From assembly GCA_001899255.1 (NCBI GenBank), contig MKVX01000023.1:1-64000 (forward strand): 64,000 nt of DNA, in the 5' to 3' direction. The notes under the pieces are model-generated. The model made no database searches. It was not told where the DNA came from and was given only the letters and a program-made list of their open reading frames with translations. This document shows positions 26,812-35,333 of the stretch, piece after piece. A program made the position numbers and the translations under genes. This DNA comes from Rhizobiales bacterium 62-47. GTDB lineage: Bacteria; Pseudomonadota; Alphaproteobacteria; Rhizobiales; Xanthobacteraceae. The first letter of the stretch is position 1; every line of letters starts with the position of its first letter.

Positions 26812-27390
26812 ATGGCCCGACCGAAGCCGCCGACATTGCAAGTGAAGGCTTTCGCCGATCACCACGTCATCACCCAGCCCAATCCGCTGCGAGGCGTGAT
26901 GCGTTACGTCGAGGACAAGGATTTCGACGATCCTGTCGCGCGGGCCGAACAAGCGCTGCAGGATCTGTCGGGTGAATTCGAGAAATGGATGTCCATCGAA
27001 TGCGACCGGCTAGCAGCGGCGCATGCAGTCATTCTGAAGGACGGGTTTTCGGCGCTCGCGCGTGATGAGTTGTTTCGCGCCGCGCACGACATCAAGGGCG
27101 ATGCCGCGACCTTCGGCTATCCGACCGCAGGCGCGACCGCAGAAAGCCTGTGCCGCATCATCGAGCATGCCCCGGACCTGACCAAGGTGCCCGGCGATTT
27201 GATCGCGCATCACATTAACGCCATCCAGGCCATCGTGCGTGAGCAATCAAATAGCCAGCGCATCGGGGTGGCCAACGAGTTGAGCAAACGGTTGCGTGGC
27301 GTTGCCGATGAATATCTTGTCGCCATCAATCGTGAACGGCCTGAACACCTCGAGGCCGTTCTTGCGCCGAGCATCGTGCCGGGAGACTGA
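26812..27390 (+). CDS. Hpt-domain phosphotransfer protein
   Basis: This 192-residue all-helical protein carries an Hpt motif, LFRAAHDIKGDAATFGYPTA, with His92 as phospho-acceptor. The N-terminal 45 residues form an unrelated extension, and the C-terminus has another pair of helices. Hpt proteins carry phosphoryl groups between a hybrid kinase and a receiver. It lies 18 bases after the receiver gene, so a receiver/Hpt pair without a local kinase is seen. The convergent DUF2336 gene ends 115 bases away. Confidence 0.85.
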   Translation: MARPKPPTLQVKAFADHHVITQPNPLRGVMRYVEDKDFDDPVARAEQALQDLSGEFEKWMSIECDRLAAAHAVILKDGFSALARDELFRAAHDIKGDAATFGYPTAGATAESLCRIIEHAPDLTKVPGDLIAHHINAIQAIVREQSNSQRIGVANELSKRLRGVADEYLVAINRERPEHLEAVLAPSIVPGD

Positions 27391-27505
27391 ACGAGCGGCA
27401 GCACCGAATTGCCTTCCAGCCGGATCCGTCCCGGCTTCTTGCATTGAGCTGCTATTGGAATGATGAAAAACCCGTGCCGCGTTTGACGACCGGTCGAATT
27501 TCGCA

Positions 27506-28681
27506 CTACGCCGCGATGCGTTGGTGCTCGGGCGCAATATCGACGTCATCGGCTACCAGTTCATCGCAGAACACGCGGGCCTCCTCGCGCGCGGACTCGG
27601 TGGCGAAACGGCGCAGCAAGATCAGAAGTGCTTCGGAAACGCTTTCGTCCGTTTCGCAGCGTGTCAGCACACGCTCCACCATTCGCCGCCGCAAGCGTGC
27701 AGCTCCCGCGACCGTGCCGACAAAGCCGATCTCATGAGTGGCTTCGAGCGCCGCCTGGAAAGCCGGGAAGCTCGATTCCGGCAGACCAGAGCGCGTCAAC
27801 AGAGCGTTCAAGCCGACACCACCGCGATCATGGACCAGCGCCGCAACACGGCTCGGTGCAAGGCCGGAGAGTTCTACCAGCGCCTGATCGAACAGTTCGA
27901 GATTTCCGGATAGCAACGCACGCAGGATCAATCCCGCCGTCAGCTGTCCGGTAGCGCGAAGATGCTGGACCAGTCCGCGCATGTCATCGCCGCGCGAGCG
28001 CGTTGCCACGTTCACCATCGAGCGTTCGCGAGCTTCCGAGATCACGCGCCCGGCGCGATCCGCGCTGAGCCACCGCCGTGCGACAACAAATTGTGCCAGC
28101 GTATCCGATAATTTGGCGACCAGCGCGAGCCGCGTCGCGGCCGGCAGACCGTCCAGCGCCAGCATCGATTCCCGGATCGCGGCAAGATGCCCGTGGCGCT
28201 CCACGATGCGATCCCACGAAAATGGCGCGAGCGCTGCATACGGGTTTTCGATCAACTCCAACGCCGCAGCCGGCGAGCCGACTTCGGCGATCGCAGCACA
28301 CACCGGGCTTGGCAAATTGATCCGACGGGCAATCGCGCATTGCACATCGCTCGATCCCGTGGCGACGAGATCAACCAGATCGGCATCGATCAACAGCGGG
28401 GAGTGTTCGAGAATCGGCAACGCCACCGACGGCTGATCGAGCGACAATGCCCGCACAATGACCGGAGGAGCTTCGTGGCTGCGCGCAAAGACTTCGGCCA
28501 TCGCCTGCCGTACCAACGGCGACGCATCGTCGAGCAACATCAGCAGCGCGCCTTCCGCGGCGGCGCGATCGTCCTCGGACAAATCGGAAATCAGCCAAGC
28601 GCGAGCCAGCGACCGCGTGGCTTCGGCGCGCTCCCCGGAGGGAGCGGTACGGACCCAGGAAATGAACTGCCGAACGATCAT
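27506..28681 (-). CDS. DUF2336 family protein
   Basis: This 391-residue protein is alpha-helical throughout with HEAT-like repeats (RSLARAWLISDLSEDDRAAA, then ALLMLLDDASPLVRQAMAEV). The pattern matches DUF2336, a family confined mostly to Alphaproteobacteria and without established biochemical role. In many relatives such genes lie near receiver or flagellar/cell-cycle genes, which fits the receiver and Hpt genes convergent with it here; that association is from general knowledge. It has no signal peptide. The start at 28681 is the first ATG of the frame. Confidence 0.78.
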   Translation of the reverse strand: MIVRQFISWVRTAPSGERAEATRSLARAWLISDLSEDDRAAAEGALLMLLDDASPLVRQAMAEVFARSHEAPPVIVRALSLDQPSVALPILEHSPLLIDADLVDLVATGSSDVQCAIARRINLPSPVCAAIAEVGSPAAALELIENPYAALAPFSWDRIVERHGHLAAIRESMLALDGLPAATRLALVAKLSDTLAQFVVARRWLSADRAGRVISEARERSMVNVATRSRGDDMRGLVQHLRATGQLTAGLILRALLSGNLELFDQALVELSGLAPSRVAALVHDRGGVGLNALLTRSGLPESSFPAFQAALEATHEIGFVGTVAGAARLRRRMVERVLTRCETDESVSEALLILLRRFATESAREEARVFCDELVADDVDIAPEHQRIAA

Positions 28682-28758
28682 GCTAGTTCCGGCTTACGCA
28701 ACGAGACGACATCGCGGCGCGACATCACTGTCATACAAAATAAACCACGACGCTTAAC

Positions 28759-28780
28759 AAACAGTTCACCATAACTGTTT
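28759..28780. promoter_or_regulatory. 8-bp inverted repeat between DUF2336 and transglycosylase genes
   Basis: AAACAGTT (28759-28766) and AACTGTTT (28773-28780) flank CACCAT in an AT-rich stretch upstream of the DUF2336 gene and downstream of the transglycosylase gene, both on the reverse strand. It may be an operator or a weak terminator. Confidence 0.4.
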
Positions 28781-28835
28781 GCATTGATTGATGATGCGTT
28801 AATGCGTCAGCGCTCTTGGAGAAGTGATTGTGGCG

Positions 28836-29828
28836 CTAGCTGCTGAACACGCCGGCGCGGTCGCTGAATAGATCGAACGGTTGTGGCGCGCGCACTTCCG
28901 GCGTCGACGGAAGTGCCGGCGTCGATGTGCCGTTGGCCCAGAGCTGTTGCACGGCTGGCGAGACCGGCTGCGACCGCGTCCCGGTCTGGAACAGCGTTCG
29001 GAACGAGACATCCTGCGACGGCTGCGCGGCATTTGCCGACGTGCTCCCCTTCACGTTGCGGACGTCCGGAAAGCTGGCGAGATACGCGGCATTGTCGGCG
29101 GGCGCAGTAGCCGATGCCATGCGAACAGGCATCGACATGTTGGATGGCGCGACGCCCGCCGACGCCATCACCGAGCGAGTTGCGCTCGAATTTGCTGCGG
29201 CGGCATAGCGCGAGGTCAGCACCGAATAGACTTCCGACACCGTGCGAGCGCGGCCACCACGATCGTAGAAGATCGGACGGTTGGCCGCCGCCGCATTGGG
29301 AAACAGACTAGCCCCCGTGACGTTCGGATTACTCTCAGCATTGGTTATGAGCTTGCTGGCGCCACCGACGCCCATGAAGTGCGCCATGTAGAGTTCAGCA
29401 TCGGTCGGACGACGCCCGATCGCGCTGACCAGCTTGAAACTGTTGGAATGCGTCAGCACGCCAGCCATCGCGGCATTGGCGGCGGGGTCATCGCGCAAAT
29501 CAAGGATCGCCTTGCGCGCCGCAGGATCGCTGACCGAATAGACACCTGACGACGACCTGGAAATCGCATCGGCGTACTGGCCGTAGCCGAGCGCCGGACC
29601 GGCTTCTTTCACTGTGCCGAGCCAGGTCTGGTCGATGAACTGAAACAGTCCGCGCGCTGAAGACGTGGTGGCCCGGGCACCAGGATCGAAGTTGGATTCC
29701 ATCTTGGCGGTAGCAAGCAGATACTCAAAGTTGGTGCCGGTCGTGGCCGCCGCTTGCTGAATAGCGCCCGCGATCCGTGTGCGCGACGGGACGACGCTTG
29801 CGGATGCGCTTGCTGCGTCGACCGTCAT
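28836..29828 (-). CDS. Lytic transglycosylase-like (SLT domain) protein
   Basis: This protein of about 330 residues contains an SLT-type lysozyme-like domain: RIAGAIQQAAATTGTNFEYL, then LLATAKMESNFDPGARATTS with the catalytic Glu, then SARGLFQFIDQTWLGTVKEA. The second half is a low-complexity Ala/Ser/Pro region. In this lineage such proteins help remodel peptidoglycan, often for flagellar or envelope assembly. The frame starts at 29909, but MTVDAASASASV from 29828 matches the usual start. No conventional signal peptide is seen, so secretion by another route is possible. Confidence 0.8.
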   Translation of the reverse strand: MTVDAASASASVVPSRTRIAGAIQQAAATTGTNFEYLLATAKMESNFDPGARATTSSARGLFQFIDQTWLGTVKEAGPALGYGQYADAISRSSSGVYSVSDPAARKAILDLRDDPAANAAMAGVLTHSNSFKLVSAIGRRPTDAELYMAHFMGVGGASKLITNAESNPNVTGASLFPNAAAANRPIFYDRGGRARTVSEVYSVLTSRYAAAANSSATRSVMASAGVAPSNMSMPVRMASATAPADNAAYLASFPDVRNVKGSTSANAAQPSQDVSFRTLFQTGTRSQPVSPAVQQLWANGTSTPALPSTPEVRAPQPFDLFSDRAGVFSS

Positions 29829-30030
29829 CGTTGGTGCCCTGCTCCCCGCAAAACTATATGCGCACTCCGACGCAACACGCGCCAAAGTCACCGCGTCAAA
29901 GCCCGCCATTCTCCCAAACAGCGCGGATCGATCGCACGGACGGCTTACACCGCTCCGGGTCTAACCTCGGGGATTATGGTTAATGGTCAGTTAAGCGCGA
30001 TGGTTAGCTGCCGGTAAACGCCCGCGGCGA

Positions 30031-30483
30031 TCAGGACGGCTTGCCGTAGACCTGCGCCGGATCGAACAGCTTGTCGGCATCGACAGGGACCAGCTTCCCG
30101 GAACCGCCCTCGCCACGAACCGCCGCCCGATAGAAACACGATCGCCGACCGGTGTGACACGCGGCACCGCCCTGCTGCTCGACTCGAAGCCAGACCGCAT
30201 CCTGATCGCAATCGACGCGCAACTCGACGACACGCTGGACGTGACCGGAGCTCTCACCCTTGCGCCATAGCCGTTTACGCGAACGGCTGAAGTACCATGC
30301 TTCACCGCTGTCGATGGTTTTGCGCAGCGCCTCGTCGTTCATGTACGCCACCATCAGCACGTCGCCATTAGCAGCATCCGTGGTGACGCAGGTGACGAGC
30401 CCGGCGGCGTCGAATTTCGGACGCAAAACCAGACCTTCTTCAATGTCATTGGCAGGATTTGGCGAAGCGGCGGATGAAGACAC
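30031..30483 (-). CDS. hisI: Phosphoribosyl-AMP cyclohydrolase
   Basis: This 150-residue enzyme opens the purine ring of phosphoribosyl-AMP in histidine biosynthesis. Metal ligands are visible in [20 protein letters not shown] and [30 protein letters not shown] and [14 protein letters not shown] are the family's substrate-binding segments. The GTG at 30483 after GGGGGCAGCC is preferred over an ATG at 30558, whose extension looks noncoding. The folE gene lies upstream on the same strand, separated by about 180 bases. Confidence 0.94.
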   Translation of the reverse strand: MSSSAASPNPANDIEEGLVLRPKFDAAGLVTCVTTDAANGDVLMVAYMNDEALRKTIDSGEAWYFSRSRKRLWRKGESSGHVQRVVELRVDCDQDAVWLRVEQQGGAACHTGRRSCFYRAAVRGEGGSGKLVPVDADKLFDPAQVYGKPS

Positions 30484-30665
30484 GGCTGCCCCCGAATGAT
30501 GATGACAAGTGACGCTGAAGCTTTGCTTCAACGTCACGTAAAAATCACGCTTAAACAATGCGATAGAGTCAAATGATTATGTAGCGCCCGAATCGGGGCA
30601 GAACGGATCGCTGGCAACGCGAGGCGTTTGCGTCAGGGAATTGATCCGGCGCGAATTTCCCCGGA

Positions 30666-31376
30666 TCAGCGGCTCGCGCCGCGCACCATCGAATGAAATC
30701 GCGCCTGTTCCGCGTGGTTGTCGCGGAAGATGCCGGTAAACCGCGTCGTCAAGGTGGACGCACCGTGCTTCGCGACACCCCGCACCGACATACACGTATG
30801 CTCGGCCTCGATCATCACGGCGACACCGCGCGGCTTGAGCACTTCGTCGATCGCAGCCGCGACCTGCGCGGTCAGGTGTTCCTGAGTCTGCAGGCGGCGC
30901 GCGAAGATATCGACCAGACGCGCCAGCTTGGACAGTCCGACCACCCGCTCGACCGGGACATACGCGATATGCGCCTTGCCGTAAAACGGCATCATGTGAT
31001 GCTCGCAGTGCGACGTGAAGGCGATGTCACGCACCAGAACGAAATCGTCATAACCGGCGGTCTCGCCGAACGTGCGGTTGAGCACTTCGGCCGGACACTG
31101 CCGGTAACCCTGGAACAGTTCGTCGAAGGCCTCGACCACCCGGCGCGGGGTATCGATCAGTCCTTCTCGCGCGGTGTTCTCCCCCATGTAGGCCAGCAGC
31201 GTATGAACCGCCTGCTCGGCCTCGGCCCGTGACGGTCGCGGTTGATCCTCGCGAACCGCCGCATCCAGATAATCCGAGGGATCCAGTTCCGCGGCACGAG
31301 AATCCAGCGGTTTCGGGTCGGCAGCCTTGGACTCCAGGGGTTTGCCTGTGCGCAAAGTTTTGATTAGGGCGTCCAT
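30666..31376 (-). CDS. folE: GTP cyclohydrolase I
   Basis: This 236-residue enzyme converts GTP to dihydroneopterin triphosphate, the first step of folate synthesis. [20 protein letters not shown] holds the zinc ligands Cys and His, [20 protein letters not shown] and [20 protein letters not shown] are diagnostic, and [15 protein letters not shown] supplies the last cysteine. An N-terminal extension of about 50 residues ([19 protein letters not shown]) is disordered and typical of this lineage. CGGAGTAAAG before the ATG at 31376 fixes the start. It is divergent from the IscU-like gene. Confidence 0.96.
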   Translation of the reverse strand: MDALIKTLRTGKPLESKAADPKPLDSRAAELDPSDYLDAAVREDQPRPSRAEAEQAVHTLLAYMGENTAREGLIDTPRRVVEAFDELFQGYRQCPAEVLNRTFGETAGYDDFVLVRDIAFTSHCEHHMMPFYGKAHIAYVPVERVVGLSKLARLVDIFARRLQTQEHLTAQVAAAIDEVLKPRGVAVMIEAEHTCMSVRGVAKHGASTLTTRFTGIFRDNHAEQARFHSMVRGASR

Positions 31377-31642
31377 CTTTACTCCGTTCGACCGGCTTTC
31401 GGGCCGGAGTGTCACCGGGCAGACCGGGCGGCAAAACCAAGCCACCAGACGCCAGACTCCAATTATCTTAACACCGCAACCGCCGACTATAGTTCTTATT
31501 TCGGCGCCGGGCAGCAATGACCCGGCTGTATTTTCCGGCGCAGAGACATATATAGGGTCATGGACCGGGCCGCCAAGGGCGGGTTAGGGCGTCCCGGGTC
31601 AAAACGGCGTAAAACGACGGCAAAAGCCGGGGCTGCAATCCC

Positions 31643-32110
31643 ATGTTGAACGAAATCTATAATAAACGGATCATTGAACTCGCGGGCAATATTCCGCGGC
31701 TCGGCCGGCTTGCCGACGCCGATGCCACAGCCACGGCCCACTCCAAACTGTGTGGCTCCACGGTCAAGATCGACCTCAAGATGGACGGGCCGGTCGTGAC
31801 CGACTTCGCTCACGACGTGAAAGCCTGCGCGCTGGGCCAGGCCTCCTCCGCGATCATGGCGCAGCACGTGGTCGGATCAACCGCGAGCGAACTGCGCGCA
31901 CTGCGCGACACCGTATTTCGCATGCTGAAGGAAAACGGTGCACCGCCGCAAGGCAAATGGGCGGATATCGCCTTGCTCGAGCCGGTTCGCGACTACAAGG
32001 CGCGCCACGCCTCGACCATGCTGACCTTTGAGGCGGTTGTCGATGCCATCGGCCAGATCGAGGCGAAGAACGGCTTGCACAGCGACCAGCTCACCAGTGC
32101 TGAAAGCTGA
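31643..32110 (+). CDS. Iron-sulfur cluster scaffold-like protein (IscU/NifU-N fold)
   Basis: This 155-residue protein resembles the NifU N-terminal/IscU scaffold family. Two cysteine positions of the scaffold triad are seen in AHSKLCGSTVKIDLKM and DVKACALGQASSAIMAQHVV; the third ligand position is not obvious. Such stand-alone copies in Alphaproteobacteria lie near folE and yidD, as here. A role in Fe-S assembly is inferred from the fold. It ends 5 bases before the convergent ClpP-fold gene. Confidence 0.88.
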   Translation: MLNEIYNKRIIELAGNIPRLGRLADADATATAHSKLCGSTVKIDLKMDGPVVTDFAHDVKACALGQASSAIMAQHVVGSTASELRALRDTVFRMLKENGAPPQGKWADIALLEPVRDYKARHASTMLTFEAVVDAIGQIEAKNGLHSDQLTSAES

Positions 32111-32115
32111 TTGGA

Positions 32116-33057
32116 TTACTGCGGCCGAGCCGGTGTTTGCACAGCCGCGCCTCCCGTTGGCGCCGACGCTTCCGCTGTCTTGGTTGGCTTCGACGCTACG
32201 GGCGGCGTATCGACAAGGCGATCCTGAATCGGCTTGTTGACCATCGCAGCCACGGGTGCGCTGATCTCTTTGCCCAGATGAGGCAGCACATCGGCGACGG
32301 CATCCGTCGTCACCAGATTGGTTAGCCGCAGTTCCGCCTCGGACAGCTGGTGCAAATCCTCCCAGGGAGGAACGCTCAACGCGAGCGCCAGAAGATCGCC
32401 GGTCCCTCCCATATCGAAGGTGTATTTGGCGAGCCGACCAATATCGCGCTCCACGATCATCAAATCCTGCGCGGTATAGGCCGCCGCACGCGCATCGTCC
32501 GCGCGATCGCCCATCCAAATCTGATGGACGCGGACGCGCGCACCTTCGGGGACGTAGCGTGTCTTGCCCGACAACAGCAGAAACACGCACATGGACTCGC
32601 AATAGGCGTCAGGGGCCACCGTGACGCTGGTCCCATTCAAGGTCCGTGTCTCGATCGTTGTCCCGACCGTCGTCAGCAGGCCGAGCTGGCGCCATCGCCG
32701 TCCCAATGCGATGGCGTCATTCACCGATCCGCCACTGGAATCGAGAACGACGGTCGCGCCAGTGAGATCACGATTGCGTGTGAAATCTTCGAACGCCTTG
32801 GGGGTATCGGAGGTAACGACGCCAACGGCGCTGATCCAGCCGCCGCGGCAGGCGCCTTCGCACGTCGTCCACTCGAAGTGCATCGGCAACTTGCGGACTT
32901 CCAGTGTACCCCCGGCGTGTGCGGCGGTTCCAAATGCCGTGGCGCCAATCGACAGCACCACCGCCACCGCCGCAGTTCGCAGCCAACCCCAAGCAGAAAC
33001 CTTGACCGAGCTTGCCGATCCCACTCCGGTTCCTTCCCCGCCCCCATGCACAAACAT
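32116..33057 (-). CDS. Periplasmic ClpP-fold (COG3904-like) protein
   Basis: This 313-residue exported protein has a signal/anchor segment (WLRTAAVAVVLSIGATAFGT) and then a crotonase/ClpP-like fold. ATVVLDSSGGSVNDAIALGR is the oxyanion-loop segment and PDAYCESMCVFLLLSGKTRY carries a Ser between two cysteines at the nucleophile position. IWMGDRADDARAAAYTAQDL follows the normal order. A His/Asp completing a triad is not certain. The last 50 residues are Pro/Ala-rich. It may be a serine protease of the envelope. Confidence 0.8.
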   Translation of the reverse strand: MFVHGGGEGTGVGSASSVKVSAWGWLRTAAVAVVLSIGATAFGTAAHAGGTLEVRKLPMHFEWTTCEGACRGGWISAVGVVTSDTPKAFEDFTRNRDLTGATVVLDSSGGSVNDAIALGRRWRQLGLLTTVGTTIETRTLNGTSVTVAPDAYCESMCVFLLLSGKTRYVPEGARVRVHQIWMGDRADDARAAAYTAQDLMIVERDIGRLAKYTFDMGGTGDLLALALSVPPWEDLHQLSEAELRLTNLVTTDAVADVLPHLGKEISAPVAAMVNKPIQDRLVDTPPVASKPTKTAEASAPTGGAAVQTPARPQ

Positions 33058-33249
33058 CAGGTCGCGCTCTAAACCAGTGATTCTGTAGCGTAACTGTCAT
33101 TCGGAAGGTACCCGCGACTGGCGCGCGCTCCAACGGACTTTTGCTGCATTGCGTCGCCGAACGTGCGATATTTCGTCGAGTGTGTCGCAAATGCCAACGC
33201 CACGAGATCCACGCGGGAACTCTAAGAACCATCACGGATAGACGGACTT

Positions 33250-33588
33250 ATGACTCACTCGTATTGTCCGGCTTGCGCCGAACGGCTTGGCCGATTGCCG
33301 CGCAATGCCGGCCGCGGATTGATCTGGTTGTATCGACACTCGTTATCACCACTGGTCGGCTACAACTGCCGTCATCTGCCAACGTGCTCGGTCTATGGTG
33401 ACGAAGCGATCGAAAGGTTCGGACTTTGGGCTGGCGGCTGGATGACTCTGGCGCGCCTGTTGCGCTGCCAGCCATGGGGCACGTCCGGCATCGACAATGT
33501 TCCCGAACAGAAACCTGTTGGCGCAACTTGGTACATGCCGTGGCGATATGGCCGCTGGCGTGGCGTTAATGATTCACGATCATCGTGA
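33250..33588 (+). CDS. yidD: Membrane protein insertion efficiency factor YidD
   Basis: This 112-residue protein matches the YidD family: GLIWLYRHSLSPLVGYNCRH, then LPTCSVYGDEAIERFG, then WMTLARLLRCQPWGTSGIDN. YidD is a small amphipathic membrane-associated protein that assists YidC-mediated insertion. The N-terminal CPACAERLG adds a CxxC not always present in relatives. It is located between the ClpP-fold gene and the GrlR-like gene rather than next to rpmH/rnpA, which is common in this lineage. Confidence 0.93.
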   Translation: MTHSYCPACAERLGRLPRNAGRGLIWLYRHSLSPLVGYNCRHLPTCSVYGDEAIERFGLWAGGWMTLARLLRCQPWGTSGIDNVPEQKPVGATWYMPWRYGRWRGVNDSRSS

Positions 33589-33670
33589 CTTATTTCGCAC
33601 GTCGCATTGTTCTTCTTCCCGCGCGACCATAGGGTAACCAAGCAGCGTCATCACGAGCAGGGGGGCCAAG

Positions 33671-33997
33671 GTGCAGGAGGGACTTTACGGTGTGGAGTTC
33701 CATACCGCGCATGGCACCGGCAACGGGATTATCTACGCGACCAATGGCAAGATCCGTGGCGGCAACTCATGGATGGCGTTCATTGGCAACTATTCGGGCA
33801 CTGACAGCGAAATCACCGTGAAGGTTTCGACACAGCGCTACAATCCCGACCCCAATTTCAAGCCGTTGTTCGGCACCGACATGGTGACGCTGACGCTCAA
33901 AGGGACCTCGATCGGTGATACGATCACGTTCGAAGGGACCGCCCTGCAGCTCCCTGGCGTGCGCTTCAATGCCGTGCTGACCCGGATTTGCGACTAG
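33671..33997 (+). CDS. GrlR-like small beta-barrel protein
   Basis: This 108-residue protein has the opening GLYGVEFHTAHGTGNGIIYA, then RGGNSWMAFIGNYSG, and ends GTALQLPGVRFNAVLTRI, resembling GrlR, a small lipocalin-like regulator first known from type III secretion loci. In this context there is no secretion locus, so it is a member of the broader GrlR-like family with unknown partner. The GTG at 33671 follows GGGGGCCAAG. The convergent MFS gene ends 19 bases after it. Confidence 0.78.
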   Translation: MQEGLYGVEFHTAHGTGNGIIYATNGKIRGGNSWMAFIGNYSGTDSEITVKVSTQRYNPDPNFKPLFGTDMVTLTLKGTSIGDTITFEGTALQLPGVRFNAVLTRICD

Positions 33998-34016
33998 GTT
34001 CGCCGCATCCGATAAA

Positions 34017-35171
34017 TCAAGATCTAGCAACCGGCAACCGCCGGGTGATCAACACCACTGCCACTGCAGCGGAGACCAGAGCCAATGCGGCAAAACCCGT
34101 CGCATGCAGCATATCGCGCACGTAAAGCATGCCGCCGATAGCCGACCCAACGGCTTGGCCGACATATAGAACCGACGTATTGAGCGACACAGAAGCGCCG
34201 GCGAACGGTGGCGCCGCACCCACCAAACGCACTTGCTGCATCGAATTGGAGGATGCGAAGCCGAGCCCCCAAACGCTGACACCGAGTGCCATCACCAGCA
34301 ACGCGCCCGCGCCGAACGCCCAGATACCGACACCGATCATGAGCGTCGTGGTGAACAGCAACGACGTGCGATAGCCGCCCCACGTATCGACCAGGCGAGT
34401 CGCCACCACGTTGCCGACAAATCCGAATATGCCATAGAGCGAAAACACCACAGCAATCGCCTCCGGGCCCGCCGACGCAAGGCGTTGCAGCAGCGGTGCC
34501 ATGAAGGTGAAGACGACGAACTGTCCCGCCATTTGCAGGCACGTCACCAGCAGTAACAAGACCACCAGTGGATCACGCCCGAGCGCGATCCAGGTCTTGA
34601 TATCGACCGGAGCACCCGTTACGCGAGCAGGCAATCGCCAGACCAACATGATGAAGGCGATGAAGCTCAGTAGTCCGATACAGAGGTAGGCGTTTTGCCA
34701 GCCCAGACGGCTCGCGATGACGGTCACTAGAGGCAAGCCGATGGCGGCAGCCAGCGACCAGCCGAGAAAAACATAGGCGATGACGCTGCCCCGCTTTTCC
34801 TCGGGAACGATCAACCCCACCGTCCCCGCGGCCTGCGGCGTGAACGGCGCAGCAATCGCCATCATCACCAGACGAATGGCCATTACCGCAGCATAGCTCG
34901 GGGCGAAGGCCGAGGCGAAATTGGAAAGCGCAAGGACCAACACTATGCCCCCGAGCAGAAGCCTCCGATCGAACCGGCCAGTCAGCCAGGCACTCAACGG
35001 CGAACAAATGCAGAGCATGACCGCGCCAAAGGTGATGAGCAGGCCAGCGTCGCGGATCGAGACGCCAAGGCCGGAAGAAAGCTCGCTCAACATGCCGCTT
35101 GGCCCGATGATCGAGGTGCCAATGACAAAGTTTCCGAGCAGCAATGCGGTGGGGGCAAATGAGCGGGTCAC
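34017..35171 (-). CDS. MFS transporter
   Basis: This 384-residue protein has twelve hydrophobic helices in two six-helix halves. RLVMMAIAAPFTPQAAGTVG is the family's helix-5 region and LTGRFDRRLLLGG the conserved loop 2-3 (GxxxDRxGRR type). It looks like an AraJ-type drug or sugar efflux protein. It is divergent from thrS, with about 160 bases between starts. Substrate unknown. Confidence 0.9.
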   Translation of the reverse strand: MTRSFAPTALLLGNFVIGTSIIGPSGMLSELSSGLGVSIRDAGLLITFGAVMLCICSPLSAWLTGRFDRRLLLGGIVLVLALSNFASAFAPSYAAVMAIRLVMMAIAAPFTPQAAGTVGLIVPEEKRGSVIAYVFLGWSLAAAIGLPLVTVIASRLGWQNAYLCIGLLSFIAFIMLVWRLPARVTGAPVDIKTWIALGRDPLVVLLLLVTCLQMAGQFVVFTFMAPLLQRLASAGPEAIAVVFSLYGIFGFVGNVVATRLVDTWGGYRTSLLFTTTLMIGVGIWAFGAGALLVMALGVSVWGLGFASSNSMQQVRLVGAAPPFAGASVSLNTSVLYVGQAVGSAIGGMLYVRDMLHATGFAALALVSAAVAVVLITRRLPVARS

Positions 35172-35333
35172 ACAAAGACCGTACCATCATTTTAAATGCA
35201 ATTGCATGAAAATAATGGGGAGCTGCTCTGCGGTCCGGGAATTTTCAACCGTTGCAAGAACGGTTGCCGCTGCTATACCGCAGCATTCCGCTTACCTGCG
35301 CCCGTTCGCAGGAGTGAGCCACAGGAGAACACG

